Shown: positions 27,604 through 36,799 of the stretch, piece by piece | Layout of the letters: each line of letters starts with the position of its first letter | How positions within the stretch are numbered: position 1 is the stretch's first letter | Assembly: GCA_964469565.1 (NCBI GenBank) | Contig: CAYXZD010000002.1 | Location: forward strand, 62,001-126,000 | Length of the DNA: 64,000 nt | Origin: GCA-2720975 sp964469565 | GTDB taxonomy: Bacteria; Planctomycetota; UBA1135; GCA-002686595 | Reading direction: 5' to 3' | Made by a program: the position numbers and the translations under genes | The notes under the pieces: model-generated | Told to the model about the DNA's origin: nothing | The model's database searches: none | What the model saw: only the letters and a program-made list of their open reading frames with translations

Positions 27604-29415
27604 ATGTCCTCCTTAGACCAGAACCTCGCTGAGGAATTGGCCGTGTGGACTCGGCGCGGGTTGGCACGCAGGGAACAGGACATGAGCGGCCGAATCGACT
27701 GGGTCACGAACGACTACTTGGGGCTCTCCCGCGACGAGCGCCTTGTAAGCGCAGCCCAAGAGGCCGCCAAGTCTTTTGGAGCCGGCGGTCGTTCGGCGCG
27801 CCTGTTGGGCGGCGGCTGCCCCATCGATCGACAAGTCGAGGAAGCTGTGGCTGAATGGCTGGGAGCCGAAGCGGGCCTCCTGTTTCCCACGGGCTACCAA
27901 GCCAACTGCGGACTCATCGGGGCCCTCGCGGGACCCGCAGACTGGATTGTCTCGGATGAACAGTGTCACGCATCCTTGATCGACGGTGCGAGACTTTCGC
28001 GCGCCCGGGTGGAGATCTATCAACACCTCGACTGCGATCACCTGCAGCAGCTCCTGCGCTGCGCCCAGGGAGCACGCCGGAGATTCGTCCTGACGGAAGG
28101 TGTGTTTTCTATGGAAGGCGCCTGCCCAGACCTCGCCCGCATGTCCCAGATCTGTGCGGAAGAGAACGCATCTCTCATCGTCGATGAAGCTCACGCCATC
28201 GGGCTCTTGGGACCCTTGGGTGCTGGAGCCTGGGCTGCCTGCGGTGCAGACCCCACCGTGCTCGCTGCGCGAATCGTCACGGGGGGCAAGGCCCTCGGTG
28301 CCATGGGCGCAGTCGTCGTGGGGAGCTCAGTACTCCGCGAGCAGCTCTTGCAACGTGCACGCTCCTTCATGTTTACGACGGCAGTCTCCCCCACACTCAG
28401 TGGCGCATTCCTAGCTGGAATCACGGCAGCACGCGAATCTGAGCTAGCTCGAGTGCGAACGCTTGGCCTTGCTGCCGATTTGGCCACAGCCCTCGGACTC
28501 CCTGCACCCGCCGCAGCCATCGTCTCCATCCCGGTCGGAGATACACGAGGCGCACTCGATGCCAGCGCTGCCCTACAAGCTCAAGGGCTCGACGTGCGCG
28601 CCATCCGCCCGCCCACGGTGGCCCCCGGTAGTGAGCGCCTGCGTGTGGTTTGCCATGCGCACAACACTCCCCAAGACTTGGAGATGCTCGTGGGCGCGCT
28701 ACAGGCACTGAACCTGCCGAGCCAAGGACTACCCCAGGCCGCAAGTCCGCACTCTAAGCCGCTTGTTGTTCTGGGGACGGATACTGATGTGGGTAAGACC
28801 ATCGTTTCCGCTCTACTCATGCGTGCCGCGGCTCGCCAAGGCCCTGTGCGCTACTGGAAGCCGGTTCAGACCGGATCCGATAGCGACACAGAAACCGTTC
28901 GAGAACTGTGCGAAGGCCTCACCACCTGCCAATGGACTGAGCCAACCTATTCATTCGCCCTGCCAGCTTCCCCCCACGAAGCGGCCCACGCTGAGGGCCG
29001 CGAGGTGGACACCGCTGTGCTCGACAAAGCGCTTGTTCAGCAGGGCGAGGCCTGCCCGCTCTTGATCATCGAGCCGGCAGGCGGGCTACTCGTTCCGTTG
29101 AATGATAAGCATGTCCAAATCGACTGGCTGGCCCCACACCGGCTCGATAGCGTCCTCGTAGCGCGCTCGGGCCTCGGAACGCTCAATCACACGCTCCTTA
29201 GCCTCGAAGCGCTTAGCCGCCGCAACATGAGACCCAAAGCCATCGTGCTCGTCGGCCCGGCCCATGAGTCCAACCGGCGTACCCTCGCAGAGTCGAGCGG
29301 CCTGCCCGTGCTCGAGCTTCCCCACCTTGAGCGATTGAATGCAATCAGCCTCGATCACTGCCTAGCGAACTGGAACGTCGAGTCCATCATCCCTGCTAGA
29401 GCCACATCTCCATGA
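27604..29415 (+). CDS. bioF-bioD: fused 8-amino-7-oxononanoate synthase / dethiobiotin synthetase
   Basis: A 603-aa open frame with no internal break. Residues 1 to about 375 are a complete AONS (KAPA synthase, BioF): GGRSARLLGG, IVDEAHAIG and PLP-lysine K229 in VTGGKALG. After a short Ser/Pro linker, residues 385-603 are a complete dethiobiotin synthetase (BioD) with P-loop GTDTDVGKT at 391-399, the WKPVQTG substrate loop and EPAGGLLVP. The protein thus carries the first and third steps of the pelargonate-to-dethiobiotin path, with BioA in between encoded by the next, overlapping gene (ATGA at 29412-29415). Confidence 0.92.
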   Translation: MSSLDQNLAEELAVWTRRGLARREQDMSGRIDWVTNDYLGLSRDERLVSAAQEAAKSFGAGGRSARLLGGGCPIDRQVEEAVAEWLGAEAGLLFPTGYQANCGLIGALAGPADWIVSDEQCHASLIDGARLSRARVEIYQHLDCDHLQQLLRCAQGARRRFVLTEGVFSMEGACPDLARMSQICAEENASLIVDEAHAIGLLGPLGAGAWAACGADPTVLAARIVTGGKALGAMGAVVVGSSVLREQLLQRARSFMFTTAVSPTLSGAFLAGITAARESELARVRTLGLAADLATALGLPAPAAAIVSIPVGDTRGALDASAALQAQGLDVRAIRPPTVAPGSERLRVVCHAHNTPQDLEMLVGALQALNLPSQGLPQAASPHSKPLVVLGTDTDVGKTIVSALLMRAAARQGPVRYWKPVQTGSDSDTETVRELCEGLTTCQWTEPTYSFALPASPHEAAHAEGREVDTAVLDKALVQQGEACPLLIIEPAGGLLVPLNDKHVQIDWLAPHRLDSVLVARSGLGTLNHTLLSLEALSRRNMRPKAIVLVGPAHESNRRTLAESSGLPVLELPHLERLNAISLDHCLANWNVESIIPARATSP

Positions 29416-30701
29416 GCGCATCCGAGTCCCTAGCCTTGCGAGATGCCCGCCACTGCTGGCATCCCTACACCCAACATGGAGCCGAGCAGGACCCGCCCTT
29501 GGCCGTCGCCAGCGCGCGCGATGCCGTGCTCACCTTGGAAGACGGGCGCGAACTCATTGATGGCATCAGTTCCTGGTGGGCCATTCTGCACGGCCACGGC
29601 CGGGCCGAGCTGATTGAGGCCATGCAGCAGCAGGCCAATCGGCTCGACCATGTGTTGTTTGCGGGTGCCACCCACGAAAGTGCAGTGAGACTTGCTGAAC
29701 ACCTGTGCGACATCACGCCCGGCGAGCTGTCACGAGTGTTTTATTCCGACGATGGGTCAACCGCCGTGGAGGTCGCCTTGAAGATGGCCTACCAAGCGTG
29801 GGTTCACAGAGGCGAACCTGACCGACGGGTGTTCATCGCACTCGAAGGGGCCTACCACGGAGACACTCTCGGGTGCATGTCGGTCAGTGATCCCGACCCA
29901 TTCTTTGTCGCATTCAGCCCACTCATGTTTGAGGTGCGTCGCTGCGCTCCAACCGCAGAGGCCTTGTCGATCGTGTTGGATGAGCTCGGCACACGAGCAG
30001 CGGGTCTCATCGTCGAGCCCATGGTTCAAGGTGCTGCCGGGATGCAAATGCACCCCGCGAGTTTTCTGCGGGCTGCTCGCGAATTGTGTAATACCCACGG
30101 CCTGCCCCTCATCGCCGATGAGGTCATGACTGGGTTTGGACGCACCGGCCGCTTGTTCGCCTGCGAACATGCTGGAGTCGCTCCCGACATCTTGTGTCTA
30201 GCCAAGGGTCTCACCGGGGGAGTTTTCCCCCTTTCAGCCACCCTCGCGAGTGAAGACATCTTCGAGGCGTTCCTTTCGGCCGACCGCTCGCGCGCGTTCT
30301 TCCACGGGCACACTTTCACGGCGCACCCCATCGGTTGCGCAGTAGCCCTCGCCTCACTCGAGATTGTGTTGGCCGAAGGCACGCCGGCTCGGCTGCAAAG
30401 AATCGGGGAGCTCATTCGTGCCGAGCTTGACGATCTCCAAGCTCAAGAGAGTATTCGGAATCTGCGCCAACTCGGAGGAATCGTCGCTCTCGATCTTTCG
30501 CCCCCAGAAGGAGAACCCGCGGGATACCTTGCGTCCATGGTTGCGGATCTACGGCGTGCCAGTCTGGAAGACGGCGTACTCCTGCGCCCACTAGGCAACG
30601 TGCTTTATGCCATGCCCCCTGCGTGTACAACAGACCAGCAAGCAAGGACCATCGGCCAGGTCATGCACAAACTCGCTGGCATGGCCGTGGCCCCAGCTTA
30701 G
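29412..30701 (+). CDS. bioA: adenosylmethionine-8-amino-7-oxononanoate aminotransferase
   Basis: A 429-aa class-III PLP aminotransferase. It starts with the family HCWHPYTQ-like motif, carries DGISSWWAILHGHG, and has PLP-lysine K265 in CLAKGLTGG. The SAM-binding Tyr/Trp region near WWA matches BioA. It converts 8-amino-7-oxononanoate to 7,8-diaminononanoate, the step between the two halves of the upstream fusion protein. Its stop TAG shares bases with the convergent neighbour's TAA (30698-30701). Confidence 0.95.
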   Translation: MSASESLALRDARHCWHPYTQHGAEQDPPLAVASARDAVLTLEDGRELIDGISSWWAILHGHGRAELIEAMQQQANRLDHVLFAGATHESAVRLAEHLCDITPGELSRVFYSDDGSTAVEVALKMAYQAWVHRGEPDRRVFIALEGAYHGDTLGCMSVSDPDPFFVAFSPLMFEVRRCAPTAEALSIVLDELGTRAAGLIVEPMVQGAAGMQMHPASFLRAARELCNTHGLPLIADEVMTGFGRTGRLFACEHAGVAPDILCLAKGLTGGVFPLSATLASEDIFEAFLSADRSRAFFHGHTFTAHPIGCAVALASLEIVLAEGTPARLQRIGELIRAELDDLQAQESIRNLRQLGGIVALDLSPPEGEPAGYLASMVADLRRASLEDGVLLRPLGNVLYAMPPACTTDQQARTIGQVMHKLAGMAVAPA

Positions 30702-33109
30702 AGAGCCACCTCGGACACACTCTTAGAGAAGGGTCCCTCGTTGGTGTTCTCGTCCACGGCTGTGATGCGATAATAGTAGCGCACTCCCGCAGTCACTTGA
30801 TCATCCACCCAACCCATGCCCTTGATGGGTGAGTGAGTCAGCGGCAGGAAAGGCCCTCGGGTGTCCGTCGATCGGAAAACATGGTATCCGGTGATCCTCT
30901 CGTCGCTCGCTTGAGCTCGCCAGGAGAGTATGAGCGAACCCTGGTCTTGACGAACCTGCTCGATCACTGGGGCTCTAGGGATTCCTCCATGAGGTCCGGG
31001 TAGATTCTTCGTGCGCTCAAGGTGACAGAACCAGCGCACCGTTCCGGACTGATCAGAGCCCAGCCGTCCTTCAGGATTGACCTCCGCCGCCCAGTCAAGA
31101 AAGCGCAGTACTTCAATGGCCACGGTCTCGAAGGGGCCAGGGTCCTCGTCGTGTCGGCGCAGGATCTCGGCGACTTTGATGCAAGCAATGGCTGGGCCAG
31201 CCTGCCCGAAACTCAATGACCCTGGCGAGACGAGCGAGTTGTACACCTCTTGGTTTTCACCGGGCAACCCGTTCTGGGTGTTCCACCAGAAACCATAAAC
31301 CTGATCGCCACTCCTTACGCGCGTCTGGAGCATGTTGAGGTGATTGAGAATGCCATCCACGTCAGCACGAACCGTTTTCAGATAACTCTGGCGCGTCAAC
31401 TGAGCATGCAGTGTTCGAAAGAACGTGTCCGAAAACAGGCTGGGGTCGTCGAGCACGAGTTCCCAAACACTCGCGAGGTAGACCATGGTCGAGTAGGGCC
31501 CCTTGCATGAATTCAACGACCAGCACACCGGGAGAGCCCCCTGTGCGACTTGGGAATCCGAGGCCACGGTGATTGGGCACCAGGCCGCCACACGTCCGTG
31601 CCGGTCGGCGACGGGGAACATGACATCGTGCATGAACAGGCTGCCTCTCACGATAAACTCAAGCGCCTCGGCCTGCTCTTTCTTTGTGAGGAGCCCTGCT
31701 CCGTAGCGGTCTTCATATTGACAGGCCCCTAGGAGCAACCAGAGGGGTCCGGCGATTCCCCGGCCTTGTCCGAGGCGCAGCGTGCCATGGTCTGCGGGAG
31801 TGTTGCCTTGAATGTCGAACCAATAGCGAGCATTGGCGGGATCTGAGAAGGGGCCCCCCTGGCCAATGCCCTGATCCGCTCCGCCGATGCTGTAGCGCGT
31901 GCTGAACTTGGCAAAAGCCTGAAAGTCATCCGGGTCCGCCAGCCGGTAGTTGTTCTGAAGCGTTTCCAGAATGTCGTAGACCACCTCCTCGCACGCAGCC
32001 ACCAACTCAGGCTTGCTACCTGAGGTAGGCCTCCTGAAATAGGCTGCCACTTCAAGTAAGTGTTGCGCGGCGCCCGCGAGACCGACACAGCGGCCAGCTT
32101 GGAACGATGAGTTGACGGGAACGTTGAAGTTGCCCTTGAGGATTTCTCCTGCGTCCGTCGAGTCGTGCCAATACGCCTCGTCGCCTCGATTGCCGTTATA
32201 GGCAGGTGCATCATTACTCGGGTCGCCATCCCCATCGAAGACTCGAGCAGCCAAAACCGTGGCCCAAGTGCCCTTTTCAATGGTCTCTTCCAGGGCACCG
32301 CGGACACTCGGCTCCACAAGGTGGCCGTCCTTGTCGGCCTTACTCAGGTAGTCGACCAACACCGTCGGAATCCCATTTTGTTGCGTGCGGCCCCCAAACA
32401 AGATCTGCAGGGGCGACGAAACCGAATCACTGGGCCACAGCAGAAGGGTCCGCGCAGTTCCACTGTAGTCCGTGAGAGTCACTTGCCCGTGGGTGTTAGC
32501 ATCCAAGTAGTAGGCAAGGATGTTCGACATCGCCGTGCTGTAGGAAACTCCCGATCCTGTCCCCGCCCGCTTGTTCCATCCGGTCACAGCAGGAGAGACT
32601 CCGCTCCCCAGGCCGGCATGGCGAAAGAAATCCACGTAGTTGCGATAGAACAGCACACCGCTTCGTGCGTAGCCCAAATGGAATCGACCGTCATAGGTCG
32701 AGGGTGAACTGTTCAGCGGGTCGTCTCCCTCCTCCCAGACGTTTTCGGTCAAGCCCGTGCGTGGTTGAGGTTCGTAGAGGGGCCAGTTCCACTGGGTGCC
32801 TCCAAGCCGACCGTACTCTTCAAGGTGTTTCATACCCTGCCGTGACAAGAGCCAAAGGTATTCCGCATCCGCGACACCAGCCTCAAAGGTCCCTTCGTGG
32901 TTGGGGTGGTGCTTGTTGAGGTACACCGCGAGGGTCCGAGCCGCCTTCACCGATCCCAAGTACCCGTCGGGGCGGTCCTGGATGTAGGTCCAAAGAGCAA
33001 GGTTGGGCGGGCCCTGGTAGGTGTGCTCATCCGCTTGGGTGGGTGCCCCAGTGACCACGGCTTGAAAGATGACCAGAGCTGTGCTGAGAGAAAGAAGACT
33101 GCGGTTCAT
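30698..33109 (-). CDS. large secreted protein with C-terminal fibronectin type III domain
   Basis: An 803-aa protein with a signal peptide (LSLSTALVIFQAVVTGAPTQA). The middle is helical with repeated aromatic/Trp-rich stretches, suggesting an alpha/alpha-barrel of the type found in polysaccharide-active enzymes, but no catalytic motif was recognised. Residues 710-803 form a fibronectin type III domain (SLILSWRAQ...ITGYHVFRSTD...YYYRITAVDENTNEGPFS). Extracellular carbohydrate binding or degradation is a guess from fold and context. Divergent from the membrane protein/regulator pair. Confidence 0.6.
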   Translation of the reverse strand: MNRSLLSLSTALVIFQAVVTGAPTQADEHTYQGPPNLALWTYIQDRPDGYLGSVKAARTLAVYLNKHHPNHEGTFEAGVADAEYLWLLSRQGMKHLEEYGRLGGTQWNWPLYEPQPRTGLTENVWEEGDDPLNSSPSTYDGRFHLGYARSGVLFYRNYVDFFRHAGLGSGVSPAVTGWNKRAGTGSGVSYSTAMSNILAYYLDANTHGQVTLTDYSGTARTLLLWPSDSVSSPLQILFGGRTQQNGIPTVLVDYLSKADKDGHLVEPSVRGALEETIEKGTWATVLAARVFDGDGDPSNDAPAYNGNRGDEAYWHDSTDAGEILKGNFNVPVNSSFQAGRCVGLAGAAQHLLEVAAYFRRPTSGSKPELVAACEEVVYDILETLQNNYRLADPDDFQAFAKFSTRYSIGGADQGIGQGGPFSDPANARYWFDIQGNTPADHGTLRLGQGRGIAGPLWLLLGACQYEDRYGAGLLTKKEQAEALEFIVRGSLFMHDVMFPVADRHGRVAAWCPITVASDSQVAQGALPVCWSLNSCKGPYSTMVYLASVWELVLDDPSLFSDTFFRTLHAQLTRQSYLKTVRADVDGILNHLNMLQTRVRSGDQVYGFWWNTQNGLPGENQEVYNSLVSPGSLSFGQAGPAIACIKVAEILRRHDEDPGPFETVAIEVLRFLDWAAEVNPEGRLGSDQSGTVRWFCHLERTKNLPGPHGGIPRAPVIEQVRQDQGSLILSWRAQASDERITGYHVFRSTDTRGPFLPLTHSPIKGMGWVDDQVTAGVRYYYRITAVDENTNEGPFSKSVSEVAL

Positions 33110-33304
33110 GGGTGTTGTTCTGCACTAAGTTTTTGTGATCCAGGAGAACAGTCACAACCCACCTGCCCCGGGAATGTGATGACCTATGTTTCGGTTTCTT
33201 GAATCTTGCCTGCCATGTCCAGAGGACCACGCACTAGTTCGAAGTAACCCACCGACCCAGCCAACCCTGACTGGAGAACCCTCGTTCTCAGCCTGGAGAG
33301 GGCC

Positions 33305-33342
33305 ACTTTGTTTTTCAAAGTTATAACTTTGCAATTCAAAGT
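33305..33342 (+). promoter_or_regulatory. double operator: two 17-bp inverted repeats, 21 bp centre to centre
   Basis: ACTTTG-N5-CAAAGT occurs twice: 33305-33321 (spacer TTTTT) and 33326-33342 (spacer CAATT). The 6-bp arms match perfectly in both copies, the copies are joined by TATA within a TTATAA box (33321-33326) and the centres are 21 bp apart, two helical turns, so two protein dimers would bind the same face. The block ends 22 bases before the membrane-protein ATG at 33364. The winged-helix regulator encoded in the same operon is the obvious ligand (inference). Confidence 0.75.
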
Positions 33343-33363
33343 CACTGGCCTAGAGTGGCCTTC

Positions 33364-34011
33364 ATGAATGCCACAACGGACCAGGAACTCGACCGCCAAC
33401 TCGCCCTAGCTGAGGATCAAGTCTTGAACCGCGCCATGCTCCAGGATGGCCTTATCGACATCTTCTGCGGAGCTTGCTTGGTGGTTGCAGGGGGCTTGTT
33501 TTGGCTGGGTCAAGGGGCTTTTGCCGGCATCGGATTCGCCGTTGGACTACCCGTGGTGGTCCGACTGAGGGAACAACTCGTCGAGCGCCGCATGGGCCAC
33601 GTTGAGTTGAAAGCCAGCACTCTGACCCGTAAAAAACACATGGTCATGGCACTGTTCGGCATGACGCTGCTCTTGGGGTTGGCTGTGGCCCTGGCTTCAG
33701 ACGCAGGGCTTGCAGCCCAATGGATCGAGCGCGCAAGGAACCTAGGCAGCCTTGTCCCAGGAATCGTCTTCGCCAGCGTCGCCTCGGGCATTGGCTTCAT
33801 TTATCGAGCACCGCGGGCCCACGCGTACGCCATGGCCATCATGGCCATCTTTATCTGCTTGAGTCTGAGCAGTCCCAATCCCAGCCTCACCCGCCACGGC
33901 GTCCCCCTCGCCATGGCCGCCGCGGGAATGGCCCCCCTTCTTACGGGAGCATTCCTGCTCCGGCGCTTCCTCCTCAGGCACCCCGTGCATCCCATGCCAA
34001 AGTCCCTGTAG
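33364..34011 (+). CDS. polytopic membrane protein of unknown function
   Basis: A 215-aa protein from ATG 33364 (a GTG at 33355 is in frame). It has a charged N-terminus with a short helix, two hydrophobic segments near residues 36-65, and three to four more between 95 and 200. No catalytic or transport motif was recognised. Its stop shares its last base with the GTG of the regulator (TAGTG at 34009-34013), so the pair is translationally coupled and controlled by the double operator just upstream. Confidence 0.65.
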   Translation: MNATTDQELDRQLALAEDQVLNRAMLQDGLIDIFCGACLVVAGGLFWLGQGAFAGIGFAVGLPVVVRLREQLVERRMGHVELKASTLTRKKHMVMALFGMTLLLGLAVALASDAGLAAQWIERARNLGSLVPGIVFASVASGIGFIYRAPRAHAYAMAIMAIFICLSLSSPNPSLTRHGVPLAMAAAGMAPLLTGAFLLRRFLLRHPVHPMPKSL

Positions 34012-34289
34012 TGGAGATCGACCGTCTCATCCACTCCCCGGGTCGGCTCGCTCTGTTCACCCAATTGATGGTGATCGAGCGCGCAGATGCCACTTGGCTC
34101 CAACAACAAACGGGGCTGAGTTGGGGCAACTTAGCCACCCACGTTGGCAAACTCGAAGACGCGGGCTACCTGATCGTTCACAAGCAATCCGCGCCCGAAA
34201 GCCGAGCACGTACCCTCTACGAGCTAAGCCCCGCAGGCCGCAAGGCCTATCGGGCCTACCGAAGAATGATGCTTGATCTCTTGGAGTAA
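34011..34289 (+). CDS. winged-helix transcriptional regulator
   Basis: A 92-aa protein from GTG 34011; a longer frame exists upstream but overlaps the membrane protein. It is a complete one-domain winged helix of the MarR/PadR-like HTH_34 type: the recognition helix is in LSWGNLATHVGKLEDAGYL and the wing in RTLYELSPAGRKAY. Such regulators bind as dimers to inverted repeats. The membrane protein partner and the double operator suggest autoregulation. No sensor domain, so the signal is unknown. Confidence 0.85.
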   Translation: MEIDRLIHSPGRLALFTQLMVIERADATWLQQQTGLSWGNLATHVGKLEDAGYLIVHKQSAPESRARTLYELSPAGRKAYRAYRRMMLDLLE

Positions 34290-34413
34290 TCCCAAGATCA
34301 GCAACAAGCATTGAGCGGCATTGCAGCGCCGCGTGCCGCACCCGTGTCACGCAAAGACCGCAAGAGGCACGGGGTCCATCCATGGCCCCCCACTTCGGCC
34401 AATAGCGCGGGGG

Positions 34414-34436
34414 GGCTAGATCCACTAGCCTTTTTT
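34414..34436 (+). terminator. intrinsic terminator
   Basis: GGCTAG-atcca-CTAGCC followed by six T (34431-34436). It is a perfect 6-bp stem with a T-run and ends the operon of the winged-helix regulator 125 bases after its stop. The cytochrome gene begins 67 bases later. Confidence 0.75.
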
Positions 34437-34503
34437 CCCTCGATCCTGCCGTCCAATCTCGGGCGCCCCCTGCCACCCACTCCCCCCACGCAAACGACCA
34501 CCG

Positions 34504-35283
34504 GTGAATCCCAGCTCACGTCGATGGATGTTTCTGCTCCTGCTGGGAGCCTTTACTGTGCAAACATGGTTGATCTACTCAGATCCTGTGGGGCACCAGG
34601 CACCGGATTTGTCGACTCAAGCCCTGCGTGGACGGGCCATCTGGCATGACAACAACTGCCAAAGTTGCCATCAAATCTTCGGCTACGGAGGATTCCTCGG
34701 TCCGGATCTGACCAACCTCGCCTCTCGCCGCGGTGACCTCGACGACCTCGATCGCGACCTTGCCCAAGTCCTTGGAACCGGCTCACAACAGATGCCTGCC
34801 TTCCCAATGCCACCCGAGGACACCCGTGCCCTCGCCCAGTTCTTCGTGGAGCTAGACAAGATGGGAATCGGGCAACTCAGCATCTCCCCCATCCCCCCAG
34901 CCCACACACTTTGGGCTGATGCGATCGACACCCTCGCCCTAGAGAACCCCCTTTCCCCCCCCGCCCAAGAGGGCCGGACCATCGGGACCGACTTGGGTTG
35001 CATCAATTGTCACCTACCCAACACTCAAAGCACCTTCGGGGCCACCGACTTGACGAGCATGTACACGGCCCTCAGCCCTGAACATTTGCAGGCCGTACTT
35101 GCAGATGGAATTCCTTCACAGGGCATGCCCGCATTCCAACTCACCGAGACCCGCTACGAAGCCGTGAGCGCATTCCTCTCTTGGCTCTCCGACAACCAGA
35201 CGCCTTTGCAAGCGCACATCCACGCTTCCCAGAGCGCTTCTGGCGGTTCCCTGTGGGACCTCCCCTGGTTCGAATACCGCTAA
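34504..35283 (+). CDS. membrane-anchored diheme cytochrome c, NorC-like
   Basis: A 259-aa protein starting with GTG at 34504. One N-terminal membrane anchor (RRWMFLLLLGAFTVQTWLIY) is followed by two c-type heme motifs, C52-QSC-H56 (with the GYGGFLGPDLTN context of NorC) and C166-INC-H170. NorC of canonical nitric oxide reductase has one heme, so the second domain is extra. Likely the electron-donating subunit for the heme-copper protein whose gene starts 3 bases after its stop. Confidence 0.82.
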   Translation: MNPSSRRWMFLLLLGAFTVQTWLIYSDPVGHQAPDLSTQALRGRAIWHDNNCQSCHQIFGYGGFLGPDLTNLASRRGDLDDLDRDLAQVLGTGSQQMPAFPMPPEDTRALAQFFVELDKMGIGQLSISPIPPAHTLWADAIDTLALENPLSPPAQEGRTIGTDLGCINCHLPNTQSTFGATDLTSMYTALSPEHLQAVLADGIPSQGMPAFQLTETRYEAVSAFLSWLSDNQTPLQAHIHASQSASGGSLWDLPWFEYR

Positions 35284-35286
35284 GCC

Positions 35287-36687
35287 ATGGCCACGCTTCC
35301 TTCCTACGCCAGCCTCAACCGTCCGGAACGCATGCAGCATGCGCTCATGGCTAGCGCTCTCATCTGCATGGTGCTCAGCCTGTTGTTCGGATTCTTGGCA
35401 GCCCTGTATTACTTCCCGGCTCTCTCTGCTCACGCCGTCAAACACGGCATCAGCCTTGTGCAGTTGCGGCCCTTGCACACCAGCTTTGCCTCCGCCTGGC
35501 TTTTTCTTGGCGCTGTGGTGCCGATCCACCATTTCTTGGCCAGTGAATTTGGCCCCCCCTCCAATGCCGATGCGCGGCGCTTCCGAATCCAAATGGTGCT
35601 GTGGGGAATCGCTGGTCTCGGAATCCTGATCTCACTGCCCATGGGAATCACCACCGGACGTGAGTACCTAGGCTTCCACCCAAGCCTATCCGCTCTCATC
35701 GCCATCGGCTGGTGTCTGTTTGCATGGTCCTTCTTCGCCAGAGTACGCCACGGGTTCTTCAAACATCCGGTGCATGTCTACATGTGGTCGGCTGGCATCC
35801 TGTACTTCCTGTATACGTTTGCTGAAGGACATGCCTGGCTCCTACCCAGCATCGAAAGACGCCCCATCGCGGACTTGCAGATTCAGTGGAAATCCTGCGG
35901 AGCCTTGGTGGCCGCCTTCAACCAGATGGTCTACGGCGGCCTGACCTACGTGGGCTCCAAACACTCAGGCGACGAGACCATCGGCCATTCCCGCACAGCC
36001 TTTGCGTTGTTTGGCATTGGTCTTTTGAATTCTCTCACCAATTACGCCCACCACACCTACCACCTACCCCAGTCCCACTCCATCAAGTGGATTGCGTTTG
36101 TGGTGAGTATGCTTGAGATCATCTTGCTCCTGCGGCTCTTGCACGAGGTAGCCACAGCCCTGCGAGCACGCAAGAAGCCACTGTGGGAGCGGGCCAACAC
36201 TACCGATCGCTTCACCCTGCTTGCCAAGCATTGGAATGTGTTCCTCCTCAGCCTCGCCCTGATCATTTCCGTGCCCTCTTGGAATGCGCTGATTCATGGA
36301 ACGCATGTGGTCATGGCCCATGCCATGGGGTCAGAACTTGCCATCGACACCTATATCCTCATCGGGATCTTCGCATGGATACTCGGATCCACATTCCCCA
36401 AGCGGGAGACGCATGAAGCGATCATTCACAGCCCTCGCATCCAGCAGGCCAGCCTCGGATTGAATCTATCCCTCATGGGCCTCGTGGCTACCCTGCTGAT
36501 CAGCGGATTGGTCACGGGAGTCGAGCGAGCCCTCGGCAACCCCATGCCCGATTGGCTGGTGTACATGCCCGTGGGTCTTGTCCTGTTTGGTTCGGGAGTG
36601 GCGATATTCCTGCTCGTGATTCTGCACACTTGGTTACCCCTGTTTACCCGGCCTAGCGAATTCAAGCCTTGGGACACGGGACGCTGA
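35287..36687 (+). CDS. NorB-like heme-copper oxidase superfamily subunit
   Basis: A 466-aa protein with about twelve membrane segments. By eye it aligns with the catalytic subunit of nitric oxide reductase: H64 (helix II, low-spin heme), E180 in AEG (matching the FeB-ligand glutamate), H255-H256 (FeB ligands in NYAHHTY) and H345 (high-spin heme). Two positions differ: the FeB histidine four residues before the glutamate is Y176, and the second low-spin heme histidine after H345 is M347. Directly follows the cytochrome gene. NO reduction or a related gas reaction is inferred; oxygen reduction cannot be excluded. Confidence 0.75.
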   Translation: MATLPSYASLNRPERMQHALMASALICMVLSLLFGFLAALYYFPALSAHAVKHGISLVQLRPLHTSFASAWLFLGAVVPIHHFLASEFGPPSNADARRFRIQMVLWGIAGLGILISLPMGITTGREYLGFHPSLSALIAIGWCLFAWSFFARVRHGFFKHPVHVYMWSAGILYFLYTFAEGHAWLLPSIERRPIADLQIQWKSCGALVAAFNQMVYGGLTYVGSKHSGDETIGHSRTAFALFGIGLLNSLTNYAHHTYHLPQSHSIKWIAFVVSMLEIILLLRLLHEVATALRARKKPLWERANTTDRFTLLAKHWNVFLLSLALIISVPSWNALIHGTHVVMAHAMGSELAIDTYILIGIFAWILGSTFPKRETHEAIIHSPRIQQASLGLNLSLMGLVATLLISGLVTGVERALGNPMPDWLVYMPVGLVLFGSGVAIFLLVILHTWLPLFTRPSEFKPWDTGR

Positions 36688-36719
36688 ACCGCGCTCCGTG
36701 CGCAGCGGCTCGGCGGTTC
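36686..36719 (+). terminator. bidirectional terminator-like hairpin
   Basis: GAACCGC (36686-36692) pairs with GCGGTTC (36713-36719). It overlaps the end of the NorB-like gene and lies 80 bases before the convergent recN stop, so it may end both transcripts. Confidence 0.4.
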
Positions 36720-36799
36720 CGTGGTTCTGGGGGGAGCCCTCGTCTAATCGAAGGACCCGCCAAGCAACGAGCACCCAAGCCTGCCCCGCCTTCGAGGTC

